Source of the DNA: Pardosa pseudoannulata
Taxonomy: Eukaryota; Arthropoda; Arachnida; Araneae; Lycosidae
Length of the DNA: 64,000 bases
NCBI GenBank assembly: GCA_032207245.1
Contig: CM063504.1
Span: forward strand, 87,017,575-87,081,574
Reading direction: 5' to 3'
Made by a program: the position numbers and the translations under genes. The notes under the pieces were generated by a model, which saw only the letters and a list, made by a program, of their open reading frames with translations, did not search any database and had not been told where the DNA came from. Positions 47,901-59,384 of the stretch are shown here, in pieces; positions within the stretch are counted from its first letter, which is position 1; every line of letters begins with the position of its first letter.

Positions 47901-50900
47901 TTATGCATTACAATATATCAAAACTTTGACAATTACATTTTTATTACAATTATTTTTACTATTAACAAAAATTTTTTTACATATAAGCGTTCAAAATAAA
48001 GAAAAATTATTTTTTTATTTAAAGATCTACAACAGTACTTTTTTATTTAAAAATCTGAATATTGATAATGTTCCTTTTTTAAAGAAATTTTAACAATTCA
48101 CAAAACAACGAAACAAAAGTTCTTGAACTTGATAAATATGAAGAAATATGAAAGAGCAAAAATTTATGTGTATCTTTCAGTTTTCATTTTCCTACTTATT
48201 TACAAAGTATTAATGCAAAAACAAAAGGAGGGGGGAGGTAGAGATATTAATATTGTTAATATGATTAAAAACACAAAAATGTAATTTGTAATTACAGAAA
48301 ACAGCTTGTAACAAAACACCCCTGAATGAAAAATTAACGAGATACAGAATTTTTCACAATCACAGAATATCATAAATTTATTATTTTTATTAGTATTATT
48401 ACTGTTACAAGCATACAATATTAGATTATAGAAAAAGGAAGCAAGCATTATGTGGCTATATATTAAAAATTACTGGGCTCTGTCAACATTATAATAAAAG
48501 ATAAGCATACACATTTAATTGCAGTAAACTATATTTTCTGAATTTTCATTATAGTCTCGAATTTGAGGCACATAAAAATATTGATTGAATTGGTCTCCTA
48601 CTAAAGGATTAATTAGTCCTAAATCCTCTTGTAGGAGGCAAATATTTTAATTATTTTTTTAATTGCAGATATAAGGACAAATTTTATATTCAAATATGTC
48701 AGAGGTTAAGAATATGATATTCTTAACCTCTTGCCTTATGAAACAAGCGACTATTGTGTGTGCCATTTTCGTTGAAAGCATTTCTCATGCGTCGTGACCA
48801 GAAGCAGTTTCATCACGGGCTAAATTATGAGCTAACCAGTGGACATTAATAGTATTGATTTCTATTTAATAAAACCACAGAATTTGATAATTATATTTCA
48901 TTTCATTTTTATTAAAAAACTTATTAATGTTTTTATTTCACATATTATTTCTATGTTTTTGGTTATATAACAAAAATAAAAATTTTCATTTAAATATTTT
49001 CTCTGTAGAATTTATTGCTTGAATAACCTATAAGTGAGTAATGTATAATATTAGTCAACATTTTATAAGGGGTATTGTTTTATTACTGATACAAGCTTTT
49101 CACATTTGGCCAGACAGAATCATCACTTGTGTGATGAGATTCTCATTTTAGGCATAGCAGTACGATCGTGTCTCCCATACATTGTTTTAAGGCAAAGGGT
49201 TAACAAATAGAAATTAACAAAACAGGAAGTAGTTTAGTTTGACTAGAGCTAACAGTGATTTTCCCATTTTAATGATTAAACATTTAACATCACCATGCAT
49301 GAAATCCAACCATTTAAATTAGGAAAATGAGAGTCAAAATCTCCAAATAATTTTATTTATAGGTAAAAGAATGAGCAAGCAACAAAGACATACCTTTATC
49401 AATGTGAGACAATGGTGGTGCATTTACATCCTGAGAATACACTGCTGACATTTTGGATGTTAAAGAGGGAAGTGAATGAAATGTAGGATGAGTAGGCTGT
49501 TGAAGAAAGAAGTGCCCAGCATTTACTGTAGCACACAGCATGGCCTCAAATGATACACCTTCTGGAATACTTAACTGCAAAACATTTTAATGAAAGTTTA
49601 AACTTCTATAAATTAAATATTAATAAATTATAATTCTAAAACTTCAATCATTCTGTCAATTTTTTAAAATTATAATAGCTAAATTAATTAAAATTCAAAA
49701 ACAAAGATTTTCTGCCACAGATGATTTTCTTAAACATAGACAACATTTGATTATAATAAAAAATTAAGATGAATAAAACCCCATGACATTTTATTATGAA
49801 TCCTTCATTAAAATTAAAAGCTTATTTAAACTTTGTATGTCAACTTTCTAAACTGGTAAAATTATTAAAGAATAAACTTATTATCTGAAAGAAGTTTTCT
49901 TCACATCAAATTATACATATGTCTTACACTGATTACATAATTAAATTTGTTTCACACATTAGTTAATAGTTTTAGCCCTATTACAATACTTATTTATGAA
50001 TAATGTACAGTCCATGGCCATATTATAAGATGCACTACAGATTTTTAAAATAACTGCATGCTTCATACTGCAGCATCATGCTACTGGAAAACTATTTTTA
50101 TTTGTATTTATTTGTGTATCAAGGCTCGCTCTGACGTCAGTTGAACGTGTTTTTGCTATCTGGGGGTGGGGGGTGGGTCCCCATGCCTCCATTCTCTCCT
50201 CCCTAACCTCTCCTAACATTTTGTGGGACTAGATATCAGTATATAAGTAAAAAAGCTTTGTGAAACAAGTTCAGTATAAAAAAGACTGATAAAACTAGTT
50301 ACTGCTGCAGGTCAGCAAATGCTTCTCGAATGGCAAGCATTCTCTTACCTTCAATGTCATTCATTATTTATGTAAAATGAAAGAAACTTTTGCATAAAAA
50401 CACCATACAGTCCAGTCAGTGAAAACTGATTTGTGAGGAAAAAAAATACCCCTCTGTTGAATTGGGTGGGTAAATATACTGAGTCATGGAATTTATCAAA
50501 AGTTTATCAGTGCATGTGAAGAGAGAAGTTGCTAAGACATAATCATAAACAAAACACAGCTATTAGAAAAATTCATCGCTGAGTAGAATCATCATCCACA
50601 AATGCTGCACAGTATAGTTTAACATCAACATCTTTTGTCTCTAAGACAAAAGGTAGCTTAATAGAAATGGAAACTTTAGGATACATTTTAAAAATTTTCA
50701 AACAAATATTTTTCAATATTTTTAATGTTTTATTTGTGACAGCATCTATACAAGAAGTAAATTGTACATAGAAATGACATTCATTGTAATTAAACATTTA
50801 AAGGCCAAATTTTAGTAGCTGTTAATTAAAATTTTGGCTAAAAATATAATGGATCCTATAATTTGGTCAAGCACTGTACATTCTATTTTTTTTTTCAAAT

Positions 50901-51743
50901 CTTTTCTACACATACATTACAAATTAAACTTTAACAGCTATATAATAATATAATATTAAAATAGGTGACATACTTATAGTGCAGTATAAAATTATATATT
51001 ACATATATCATTTGGTTTTAAATTCTTTGCAAAATAGCATACTTCTTTTTATGCATTCACAGAAATTGAAGAAAACTTTGAAAAAAAAAAACTAAAAACT
51101 AAAAAATTTTAGAATTATTAAAAATATATTTAGAATTATGAAATAAAAATAAGAAAAATTTTCTTACTGGAGAAATATCCAGATAGTGTTGAACATTAAA
51201 AGGCATTAAAGTTATTTGTGATAGTGTAACTGTTGGGTACGTTTCAGCTGGAAATCTTTTTCGAATCATTTTTAGTGCAGCGTGTATTTCATCATCAGTG
51301 CCTAAAATATAAAATTTACAAATACATTGCATTAAAACACACAAAAACAAAGATCTGAGGAAACATCTGAATAAAAAAACTGAAAAGATTTCAATTGCAA
51401 AACAAAAACTTTAAGTGAACAAAATTCAAATCTTAAAAATTTCATCACAAAATAAAATTAAAAAAAAATTGACTTATTAAAAAAAAAAAAAAAAAAAAAA
51501 TTATATAAACTTACCTGTTACAGCACAAATTTTTTTGTGGCAGAAGTATGGATGACGTTTTATCAGGATATTAGCATTTGTCTGTTCTTTGATGTATCGT
51601 ACATGTCTACCATTCCTTCCTATCAGAAGACCAACCAATTCTTGTAAAATGTCAAATTCATAAACTCTGACACCAGTCACAAGGTTCCCCTGATAAGTTT
51701 CAAACTGATTCTCACTTGGGCCTTTACCACTGTCACTAGAACC
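44887..51743 (-). CDS. Akap1: A-kinase anchor protein 1, 3' portion (KH and Tudor domains)
   Basis: Seven exons on the minus strand join (51743-51515, 51301-51168, 49574-49394, 47880-47736, 46924-46857, 46760-46624, 44955-44887) to 963 bases: 320 residues and a stop. The KH domain spans about residues 20-105, with the RNA-contacting GRNG loop at 42-45. VNAGHFFLQQPTHPTFHSL, then a Tudor domain (about 175-240, with GWFRAEI and FLDYGGY), and FINRELVSRGLAKW at the C-terminus follow the order and spacing of vertebrate AKAP1. AKAP1 is a scaffold at the mitochondrial outer membrane that binds protein kinase A and RNA. All borders are GT/AG with consistent phases. The N-terminal targeting and kinase-binding region lies upstream and was not resolved. 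Confidence 0.93.
45300..45960 (+). pseudogene. Tc1-like transposase relic in the last AKAP1 intron
   Basis: Reading across frameshifts on the plus strand gives a Tc1-type layout. An early WGRIINL (helix-turn-helix region) is followed by RYINELLKP, and near the end by WLAYYLDI with an EDHVGFYW-like segment in the next frame and WNALPHANIQYL. Tc1 transposases have RYI(D/N)E(V/L)L, WPAxSPDLxPIEHVWD and WxxIPQxxIxxL in that order. The frame is broken many times and the ends are lost. It lies antisense to AKAP1. Confidence 0.65.
46508..46532. repeat. (GT)n microsatellite
   Basis: About twelve GT units in the last AKAP1 intron, followed by TATACACACATATAT. Confidence 0.9.
46624..46760 (-). CDS. 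Akap1: AKAP1 exon: C-terminal domain
   Basis: 137 bp, phase 1 in and phase 0 out. It encodes EWSPEATAAFEELAQGQIV and VGYHEDKVPFVNLYKVTGAS, the outer strands around the Tudor barrel. Borders: TTTATTAG|GTG and CTAGT|GTAAGT. Confidence 0.92.
46857..46924 (-). CDS. Akap1: AKAP1 exon: post-Tudor segment
   Basis: 68 bp, phase 2 in and phase 1 out. It encodes VDFMCVPFQATECYLGSVTV, matching DFVTLPFQGAEVLLDSV of vertebrate AKAP1. Borders: CTTTTAG|GG and GATG|GTACTT. Confidence 0.92.
47736..47880 (-). CDS. Akap1: AKAP1 exon: Tudor domain
   Basis: 145 bp, phase 1 in and phase 2 out. It encodes ICAAKIGGGWFRAEIDEV and KFLDYGGYAVVPRATLKQIR, a Tudor barrel with the W and Y residues that line the methyl-arginine pocket in this fold (family knowledge). 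Borders: GTGAATAG|GT and ATAAG|GTAACT. Confidence 0.95.
48701..48731. repeat. Perfect 14-bp palindrome at a MITE end
   Basis: AGAGGTTAAGAATA (48701-48714) and TATTCTTAACCTCT (48718-48731) pair perfectly around a 3-base loop. The right arm includes the TTAA site and first bases of the MITE at 48727. Confidence 0.9.
48727..49199. mobile_element. piggyBac-like MITE in an AKAP1 intron
   Basis: The left end CCTCTTGCCTTATGAAACAA and right end TTGTTTTAAGGCAAAGGG are imperfect inverted repeats, flanked by TTAA at 48723-48726 and 49200-49203. The 473-bp interior has no transposase. It lies in the intron between the exons ending at 49394 and starting at 47880. It is a third family, different in sequence from 28751-29257 and 31243-31718. 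Confidence 0.8.
49394..49574 (-). CDS. Akap1: AKAP1 exon: KH-Tudor linker and start of Tudor region
   Basis: 181 bp, phase 0 in and phase 1 out, between TTTTGCAG|TTA and AAAG|GTATGT. It carries the highly conserved NAGHFFLQQPTHPTFHSL block, nearly residue-for-residue as in vertebrate AKAP1 (NAGHLFVQQHTHPTFHAL), which is the strongest single proof of identity. Confidence 0.95.
49575..51167. other. AKAP1 intron, no recognised element
   Basis: This intron holds a G-rich stretch at about 50159-50178 and a minus-strand frame at 50573-50797. The frame has no splice sites in phase and vertebrate AKAP1 has nothing at this position, so it is not taken as an exon. Confidence 0.5.
51168..51301 (-). CDS. 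Akap1: AKAP1 exon: KH domain, second part
   Basis: 134 bp, phase 1 in and phase 0 out. It encodes GTDDEIHAALKMIRKRFP, the last helix of the KH fold (vertebrate AKAP1 has a similar VDKALNLIGKKF), and a linker LMPFNVQHYLDISP. Borders are ATTTTAG|GC and CCA|GTAAGA. Confidence 0.9.
51515..51743 (-). CDS. Akap1: AKAP1 exon: KH domain, first part
   Basis: Acceptor CTTTTAG|GGT; entered in phase 0; leaves one base in the last codon. It encodes residues 1-76 of the resolved part, with VYEFDILQELVGLLIGRNGR as the core KH helix-loop-helix and its GRNG loop. The donor ACAG|GTAAGT is followed on the sense strand, about a dozen bases on, by a long U tract (51478-51500 complement), which may assist recognition of this 5' splice site. 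Confidence 0.92.
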
Positions 51744-51875
51744 CTAAAAGAAAGAGGAAAGACAGTTATGAAATGCTTGTCGATATAAGATGAAAAAGAA
51801 CAGCTTCAAAACAATTTTAAGGAACAGAGGAAACTAAATTTAGTAAAAATTAATGAAATTACTAGCATATAAAAC

Positions 51876-52898
51876 CAAATAAATTAATTAATCTAACAAA
51901 AACTACACTTAACAGAGTAAAATGTAGAGTGAAATTAGGGAACGATTCTTTGGAAGTCTTTTATACTGAAAGAGGATTACGACAAGGCGATGCCCTATCA
52001 TACCTTTTATTCAATCTAGCCTTAGAAAAGGCCATCAGATCATCTGGTATCACAACTAGAGGAACCATTTACCAGAAGACTTTACAAACCTTGGCATTTG
52101 CTGATGACATTGCCTTAGTTGCTAGATCCAGAAATTATATTATAGAAGCTTTTAATTTATTAGAAGCTGAGGCTAGTAAATTAGGCTTAAAAATAAACAA
52201 AGATAAAACAAAATTTATGGAAACTTCCCAGAGTACACCTAATCTAAAATCATTTACAGTGGGAAGCTACACCTTTGAAATAGTTTCACAGTTCAAATAT
52301 CTTGGAACAACTAATCACCACTAATAATGACTTGGACGTAGACATAAACAACAGGATTGCCATGTCAAATAAATGCTATCATAGCCTTAAAAACCAATTA
52401 AAATCTCGATTTATAAGTTTAAAAACGAAAATTAACATCTATAAAACTCTACTTTGACCTATTCTGCTCTATGGAAGTGAATGTTGGGCAATAACCAAAT
52501 TGCATGAAAATAAATTGCTGACTTTTGAACGAAAAATCTTAAGAAAAATATTTGGTGCAGTTCAAGAGAATAATTTTTACAGATCTTTATTCAATTTTGA
52601 AATTTATAAAAAATATACGCAACCTCATGTTGTTAAATTCACAAAAATCAATATATTGTGATAGCTTGGACACCTATTCCAACTCGATGACATAAACCCA
52701 GTAAAACAGCTCACTTTCACTAATCCCATGGGGCAGAGGAAATGAGGAAGACCACCAATTAAGTGACTCAGTAGAGAGGGACTTAACTACTGTCAAAAGG
52801 GGAAACTGGAGGAGTCTTGCAGCAGATAGGAACGGCTGGAAAACTGCTTGGGACAGCCTTGGCCTGTAACAGGCTGTAGTGCTTTAGAAGAAGAAGAT
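51876..52898 (+). mobile_element. 5'-truncated LINE with reverse-transcriptase domain
   Basis: The element lies upstream of the KH exon of AKAP1, antisense to it. The frame at 51929-52324 encodes the palm of a non-LTR reverse transcriptase: GLRQGDALSYLLFNLALEK, the catalytic FADD motif (LQTLAFADDIALVAR) and LGLKINKDKTK. A one-base frameshift near 52311 and a TGA near 52457 interrupt the following PILLYGSECWA region. The 3' end is a short (GAA)n. A perfect 13-bp duplication TAGCATATAAAAC flanks it (51863-51875, 52899-52911). The clade is not assigned. Confidence 0.93.
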
Positions 52899-53538
52899 TA
52901 GCATATAAAACTGACAAGCATAATTACAACTTCCAGCTTAAAATTGTTACATTTTGTTACAAAAGAATTAACTACAACATATGATAATTTGATATCTTTA
53001 CTGAACATGTGTATGAGTGTACGCATAATTTTCATTACTGCTAATATATTTTTATAAGTTCAGAAATTTATATCAATTACAAACTACTGATAAAGGGGTT
53101 TATAATCTCATTTCTTTTGAAGAGAATGTATGTAGTAGTGGTGCACAATTAACAAAAATATGAATTAATAGGTGCTAATATGATATTCTGAAAAGAAAAA
53201 ATAAGCACAATATAGAAAGTTCTCAATTTATGATAAATTTATTAAAGAAAGTCAAAAAACAATCTTTTTAAATATATTTGATAAATTTCCTACATTACTA
53301 AAATTATGAAGTCTTACTTGTCAAAGATTTGTTTCAGATCTGTTAAACAAAAAAGGGTTTGCTACTTTACTGTATATCTTGATATCGGATGCAAAATATT
53401 GAACTAAAAGTGCAATATACTAAAATAAAAATTTGAAAATTGATAAGATAAGTTTAAATAACTTAGAATTCATCGCATAGCATAGGAATCTATATAAACA
53501 GGGCCATCATCAAACTGTTTATATTAGGTCCCACCCCA

Positions 53539-53564
53539 ATTTTATTTTATTTTATTTTATTTTA
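53539..53564. repeat. (TTTTA)n microsatellite
   Basis: About five TTTTA units. A simple repeat. Confidence 0.85.
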
Positions 53565-55152
53565 GTTATTTCAAGTCTATTAAATTTTGAGCTTTTCATC
53601 TAATTTGTATTTTTAATTAGTAAATGCAATATAATTCAGATTTTTTTAAATCGTCAAAGATAAATTTGATAATTTATTACATATAAAAAATTGGCTTTAA
53701 AAAGGAAAAGTTCTGATGCTTAAATTCCAAAAATGTGTTAAATATCGGACTTTCCAAATTCCGGAGAACGATAATTCTCAGAGAATTAATCCGTGTAGAT
53801 TAGGATTTAACTCTAATCTTGGGAATACTAGTCTCTCGAAAGTATATCAAAATTTGAAAAAACAGTTATTTTCGATTTTCTATAGATATCAATTACACAT
53901 AATACGGATATTCGCGAATTAAAAAATTTATACTCGTTTATATATTGAGCTACAACATACACAGAAAATATATTTATTAAAAGCGTAACTTATTAAGCAA
54001 TATATGCTTTGATCATTCAACGTAGTTCTAAAACTAGGCTGCCACCAGATGCGGAGCGGATTCAATATGAAAAAATGTTGAGTGGTTAAAATTAACTCTA
54101 TCCCTTTCAGGATACGAAGCAGAGTATTCTCTTGCGAAACAGTGCCACAAGGATCAACTTCATTCTGCTTCGATTCAGCTGCGGTTCGGTTTTGAAAGCC
54201 GACAACACCTGTCTTTTCTCCTTTTTCCTCATACACATTGGTAAGGACACTATTTTAACATCGCAGTACAAATCACTCCACTCCATTTGGTTGCCCCCCC
54301 CCTCTCAAATTCACTCAGCTACGCTGCATTTAACGACGCTCAAATTCAATATGCTCCTCATTTAGTGACTGCCCAGCTCTATCTGGATCAAGCCCGAACT
54401 CTTGATCGTAGAATTTTAATCTGAGTAAATCGTTTTTCCTAATTCTGCGTCCAAATTTTTTTAAGGGCGGGGTGGGGGTTAAAACATTTGTTCCCGGGAA
54501 TACAAAAGTACAAAAATCTTACGATTTCCCGGGATACTGGAAATGAAACCCTTGTGAAGATACTACATACTTTCATTCTCCTAATACGCTAATTGCGTGA
54601 ATAACATACTACAACGCTACCAATGGATTTCTGCAAACACTAAAATAAAAATATAAAAACAAATATTGAACTCTAACAAGAGCCCAGTGTATTTGCTTTG
54701 CTTGCATCGCCACTTGTATATGCCGACAATAAAGCTAGAATTTAACTAAAAGAAATACTTTTATAAAAATTTTAAAATCTTTCCAATTCTCTTAACAATA
54801 AAATTAGAAACAGTGGAATATTGCACGCATTATTGAAAATTTACTAAAATCAGTTTATCCCAAATGCAGTTTCGTTGGATCCTCAACATACAACACTATT
54901 ATCTTATGAGTTTAAATCGCAGTTTTGATTTTTGTCTACAGCAAGGGGATAATCAAGTTAATGTGATACGTAGCATTTCCCATTAATACTTATGTTCCGC
55001 TCTAACAGTGGGCAACAATCTTCAATATTCGTTATCTTGATATCACTAAATATTCTGTTGAGTCGATGGTATGCAGCTTGTCAAATAAGGCCCGCTAGTA
55101 AAATTTTTTAGCCAACGGCGGAATTTACGAAAGTTATAATTAAAACATTGTA

Positions 55153-55153
55153 G

Positions 55154-55204
<51 letters not shown>
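55153..55204. repeat. Compound (AT)n(AG)n microsatellite
   Basis: About twelve AT units run directly into about fourteen AG units. A minus-strand open frame spans it, but its centre is only a serine-leucine and tyrosine-isoleucine repeat and is not coding. Confidence 0.9.
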
Positions 55205-55207
<3 letters not shown>

Positions 55208-57634
55208 GTGAGATATCCAGCTTGCCAAATTTTTGGGATGGACAGGCCTAAATTTGGTGATAGAAGAGAAGAAGACAACAGGAGGCAATATCAAATAATT
55301 TATAGACAAAGTAGATGAGTAATACATCTGCGGATTGCCTGCATCTCCTTTAGAGACAAATTATTTTACTAGAAAAAAAAATATAAAAAATTTAAAATCT
55401 CTTTCTGATACATTTAAAAGAATAAAAAACAGTGCAATTTTGCAAGTTTTGACACTTACGAAATCAATTTATTCAAAATGCAATTTCATTGGCTTCTTAA
55501 CACAATACACTATTATCTAGTGATGTAACATCATATACCATACATTAAATTGTGAATGTATGACAATGCATCGCTTTTGTTAAATTACGTATATTATTGA
55601 AAGATATTCACAATAAAGGACAGGTACTGTTGTCTGCTATAAAACCAATTCAAGTGATGCACCTGTAATCTGAATAAAAATACGATCATTTACATTTCGA
55701 GCTTAGGAGACATTTTGTAAAAAGGACCTTGGAATAAAAGCCTAATTAATAAATTTTTTAAAGCATTTATAGCACGTTATTATACAACATTTGCAACTTA
55801 ATTTTACAGCGCATCATAAGGATATATTTTCATTCGTGTTTAATGCTGTATTTTTTAACTATCTTTTAAATGACTTTTCAGATCGCAATATTTTAGACAG
55901 TTTAAGACCTATCACGTGAAGAAAGTACTGAGGAAAAATATGAAGAAATAGGGCGAGAAAGGGAAAATATTCTACCGTTTAATAGACAGCTTTCCCTGAT
56001 CACATGTTGTTTAACAAAACTGAATTTAATTAACAGTTTTTGGTACGTCTAAAAAATTAGAACTGATTTATCCCAGTTTCTTTTAAGACGGCAGATATTT
56101 AAGACTCAATCTCTAAAATAAAGTATCAAATGTGTGAAAATTACTCAGAAAATTAAAAAAAAAAAAAGTCATAATTAATAAAAGGGAATGCCCCAGAAAA
56201 ACTACTCTCTCTTATACACAAATATAACAATTGCGTCCTAAAATCCTGCACTAAGAATGTGAAACTCGTCTATATACGAATTCCCAACCAGAATTCCAGT
56301 TGAATTCTGAAAATTATTCTTTAGTAGAAATCTAAAAATCACGGGTTTCCTATAAAATGATTTTAGATGAAGTTTAGGAATAAAAAGAGAAAATAAATGT
56401 GCTAAAAATACACATTTTGCTAGGTAGCGCAATGAAAATCTCGGAAGGGGAGAATGAATGACGGGAAGAAAAAAAGAAAATTAAGAGTCGAGGCTCAGAA
56501 TGAACACTTCTGTCGTTTCCAAATATCACAACGATGAAGGGAGGTAATACACAGGTATTATCCTGCCAAAGAAGTAAAACAAGGTAACTTAAGTCATGGT
56601 GCTATTCTTACAATGGATGCAATCTATACAGATGAATAAAAGTTTAACACTCTCAATGTATACAAATAGGCTTATACTAGACCAAGTGCATGTTAAATTA
56701 CTGAACAAGCATTACTGTTAAAATAATCGCCCATACAGCTGAAATTCGAGCATCAGTATTATAGTTACTACTTTCCGGACTTCCACAATCAGAAGCTTTG
56801 AATACTATGTCGCTGATACAATTTTAGAAATTAAGTTAAACCGCTATTTTGCTATGTTGAAATAGTCTATCTCAAATGCACTTCACAATTTCGTCTCAGA
56901 TCGCCTGCCTGCCTCTGAAGATGTCTACTTATCAGGATTATCAAGGATGAAGCCGAACATTCTTGTTGCAACACAAAAACGATGTTACTAAACTCAGTGT
57001 AAGAGAGATTTATGTTGCACTATTTGATAAATGATTCACCTCTAACCTTGGGTTCTTTTTTTTCATTCGATATTTAAGCATCAAAATGATTAACCGTAAA
57101 GTTACTGATTTTCCTGCTTTCTGAGTATAGTCGGAAGTATTATCTCAAAACTTCACTAGAGTTCGTTTTACGGATACGTTTGGATTAACTGAATAACATT
57201 CAAGACATTTATCGTCTTGAAGTCTTAATGGAATATAAATACTTTCAATTAAAAAAATCATGAAATGCTACTTTAATCACATAAAAAACAGAATAGCCTG
57301 TCTCTCTCTCTCTTCTCATTCATAACAGTACTTAAAGGATCCAATAATATTAACATTATATCAAGGGACGATATAATTTCCATCCAAATATACTTCAATT
57401 ATGACTGATTCGCTTATGACTTTAAAAAAAAATAGGAGAAAAGGTATAGAAAAATTGAAAAAAAAATTACAAACATGCAATAAAATTAACATACCTAAGA
57501 TATTTATTGAAAGAAATCCGTTATTTTGTTTGCTTATTTATTTTTCACTCTTAAATCCATTAATAAAGTATAAATAAATATAATCTAAAGCAAACATAAC
57601 TTGTGGATGAAAGGCTTGAAGATAAAAATATCAG

Positions 57635-57803
57635 GTTTGGTTTGGAGTGCTACGGTTTACTTTTTGCAACACGAGGGCTAATGAGACCGGGACCTACAGC
57701 TTAAAGCCGATTCCGAACGGCTACGAACATCCATACCACTGCGGGATTTGAACCCAAGAACTCCGGTACCGAAGGCCAGCACCCTAACCAATCGGCCATC
57801 GTT
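57635..57803 (-). mobile_element. tRNA-derived SINE, copy H
   Basis: Minus-strand copy lacking the first few bases of the head. A perfect 14-bp duplication GATAAAAATATCAG flanks it (57621-57634, 57804-57817). On the minus strand the head carries GGCCGATTGGTTAGGGTGC, the main subfamily. Confidence 0.95.
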
Positions 57804-57817
57804 GATAAAAATATCAG

Positions 57818-59384
57818 AGACGTAATAAATTGAAGTACTTTAAGAGCTGTCAATAAAGAATGCAATGGAAGCATCTTCTTACCATCGTTTTTCTCAAGAT
57901 TTCGGACAAAATATCAGTCACTCCTTCAAAAACAATAACTTCATCCGCTGTTAAAATTTACTTCACCCTTTTCCCAGTATTTGAAAGCTAAAATATCGTT
58001 GCAGAGGGATAGGAAAATTTGTTTTGGGGAAACATCCGTTTTATGAAGGTTATGGCTGTAAGGAATATCGTTAAATCAAGGCAAAATTAAAATACTGAAT
58101 GCAAATTTCCAGTGACCGCAAAATATTACCTTTATAAGAGGGATTTACCGTTGCATCATATATTGTTGTAACGAGGTTTTATACACATATTTAAAGCGTA
58201 AGTATGTGGTACCCAAATCAACGATATTTCTACACTCCAAACGGCAACGATTGCAAAGATCAAATAACTAGCGACCGTCTACGATTTGCAATCTTGTATC
58301 ATGCGGATAACATGGATTGTATAAAATTGTTTAGGTGCATGGAGATAACAAGTAATTATAAATATTTACCATTTCAACATGTTGATTTTGTTGACTAAGT
58401 AGCAATAAGTATTAAATGTGAAGCATTTACATTATTTTAATCACGATACTTAAGAGTCAATCTTACAGAGAATTCAGCAATAGTTGTAAGGTTTTTTTTT
58501 TTTTTTCCCCTCAGCTCCCTGTACCCTTTGACAATGTATTGTATGGTAGATGAAGGTGAATATATCCGTTCTTATATCCGTCATATTTAATGGAATTTGG
58601 TTGGAAAGGTAAATATAAACTGAAGACACCAATGCTGGGTAAGCAATAGCCAATTCGTAAAATTTTGAAATTTTAAAAGTCGCATGCGATCATACTGTTT
58701 TAAAACTTTTGTGAGGTACGCAAAAATTTCATGCTTCGGTTAGAATTACAAATTACCTTAGAATCAATTGCTAGCATAAATGAATATAATGAGGTTCTTC
58801 ATTTATGCTAAGGGTTCAAGACTCTTAAAACCTCAAAAATTTTGATTTTTATTTTTTTTTTTATATATTTAATTACAATCTTTTCTGTGCATTTTGGTAC
58901 TATTCTTTTTTTCGAAATTCCAAATCGAACTCGAAAAATGATTAAACGTATAATTACTCTTTCACAGTTAAAAGGAAAGAATTTTTATTTTTAGATGCAT
59001 TTTTCTCATTTTTTAAATATTACTCTTGCGCGCATTGTATTTCAAAAACTATATGAAATATATTGATGAAATTTGTAGATATATTCAGTTTGTTTTGTAG
59101 AATAACTTATACCTCAAATTAATTGGCCCGTTAGATAATTGTATTTTATATTTACACATACTTTTAAAAATATTACTTTAAAATATCTGAATCATATTTA
59201 ATAAAAAATATTAATCTTGTTAAAATGCTTCAGTTTGAGATAAGTTCAACATACACCATATTTTTCGTAACAAGTGAAATTTTGTTTCTGGCACCAATAT
59301 CTTTATTAGAATCCTGCGCACAGAAAATATATGTAGAATTTTGATTTTAAACTATGAATCAACCTTATCAATATTTATTTAATA
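57818..59384. other. Non-coding stretch
   Basis: No supported feature. The 64-codon plus-strand frame at 58204-58398 has balanced composition but no splice signals or recognisable domain. Confidence 0.4.

Larger units (their letters stand above)
52912..57620. other. Non-coding stretch, possibly AKAP1 intron
   Basis: If 61224-61286 is the first exon, this is intron 1 or contains missing central exons. A GC-richer patch at 54040-54420 has short frames on both strands but no clear exon. A (TTTTA)n repeat lies at 53539-53564 and an (AT)n(AG)n repeat at 55153-55204. Confidence 0.4.

Noticed and set aside
50573..50797. 75-codon minus-strand frame in an AKAP1 intron as an extra exon
   Set aside because: The flanking exons already join in phase and match vertebrate AKAP1 continuously across this position.
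53928..54236. 102-codon minus-strand frame as a missing AKAP1 exon
   Set aside because: No convincing acceptor and no donor in phase; another minus frame overlaps it with equal merit, and the peptide has no AKAP1-like motif.
55046..55327. 93-codon minus-strand frame
   Set aside because: Its centre is the translated (AT)n(AG)n microsatellite.
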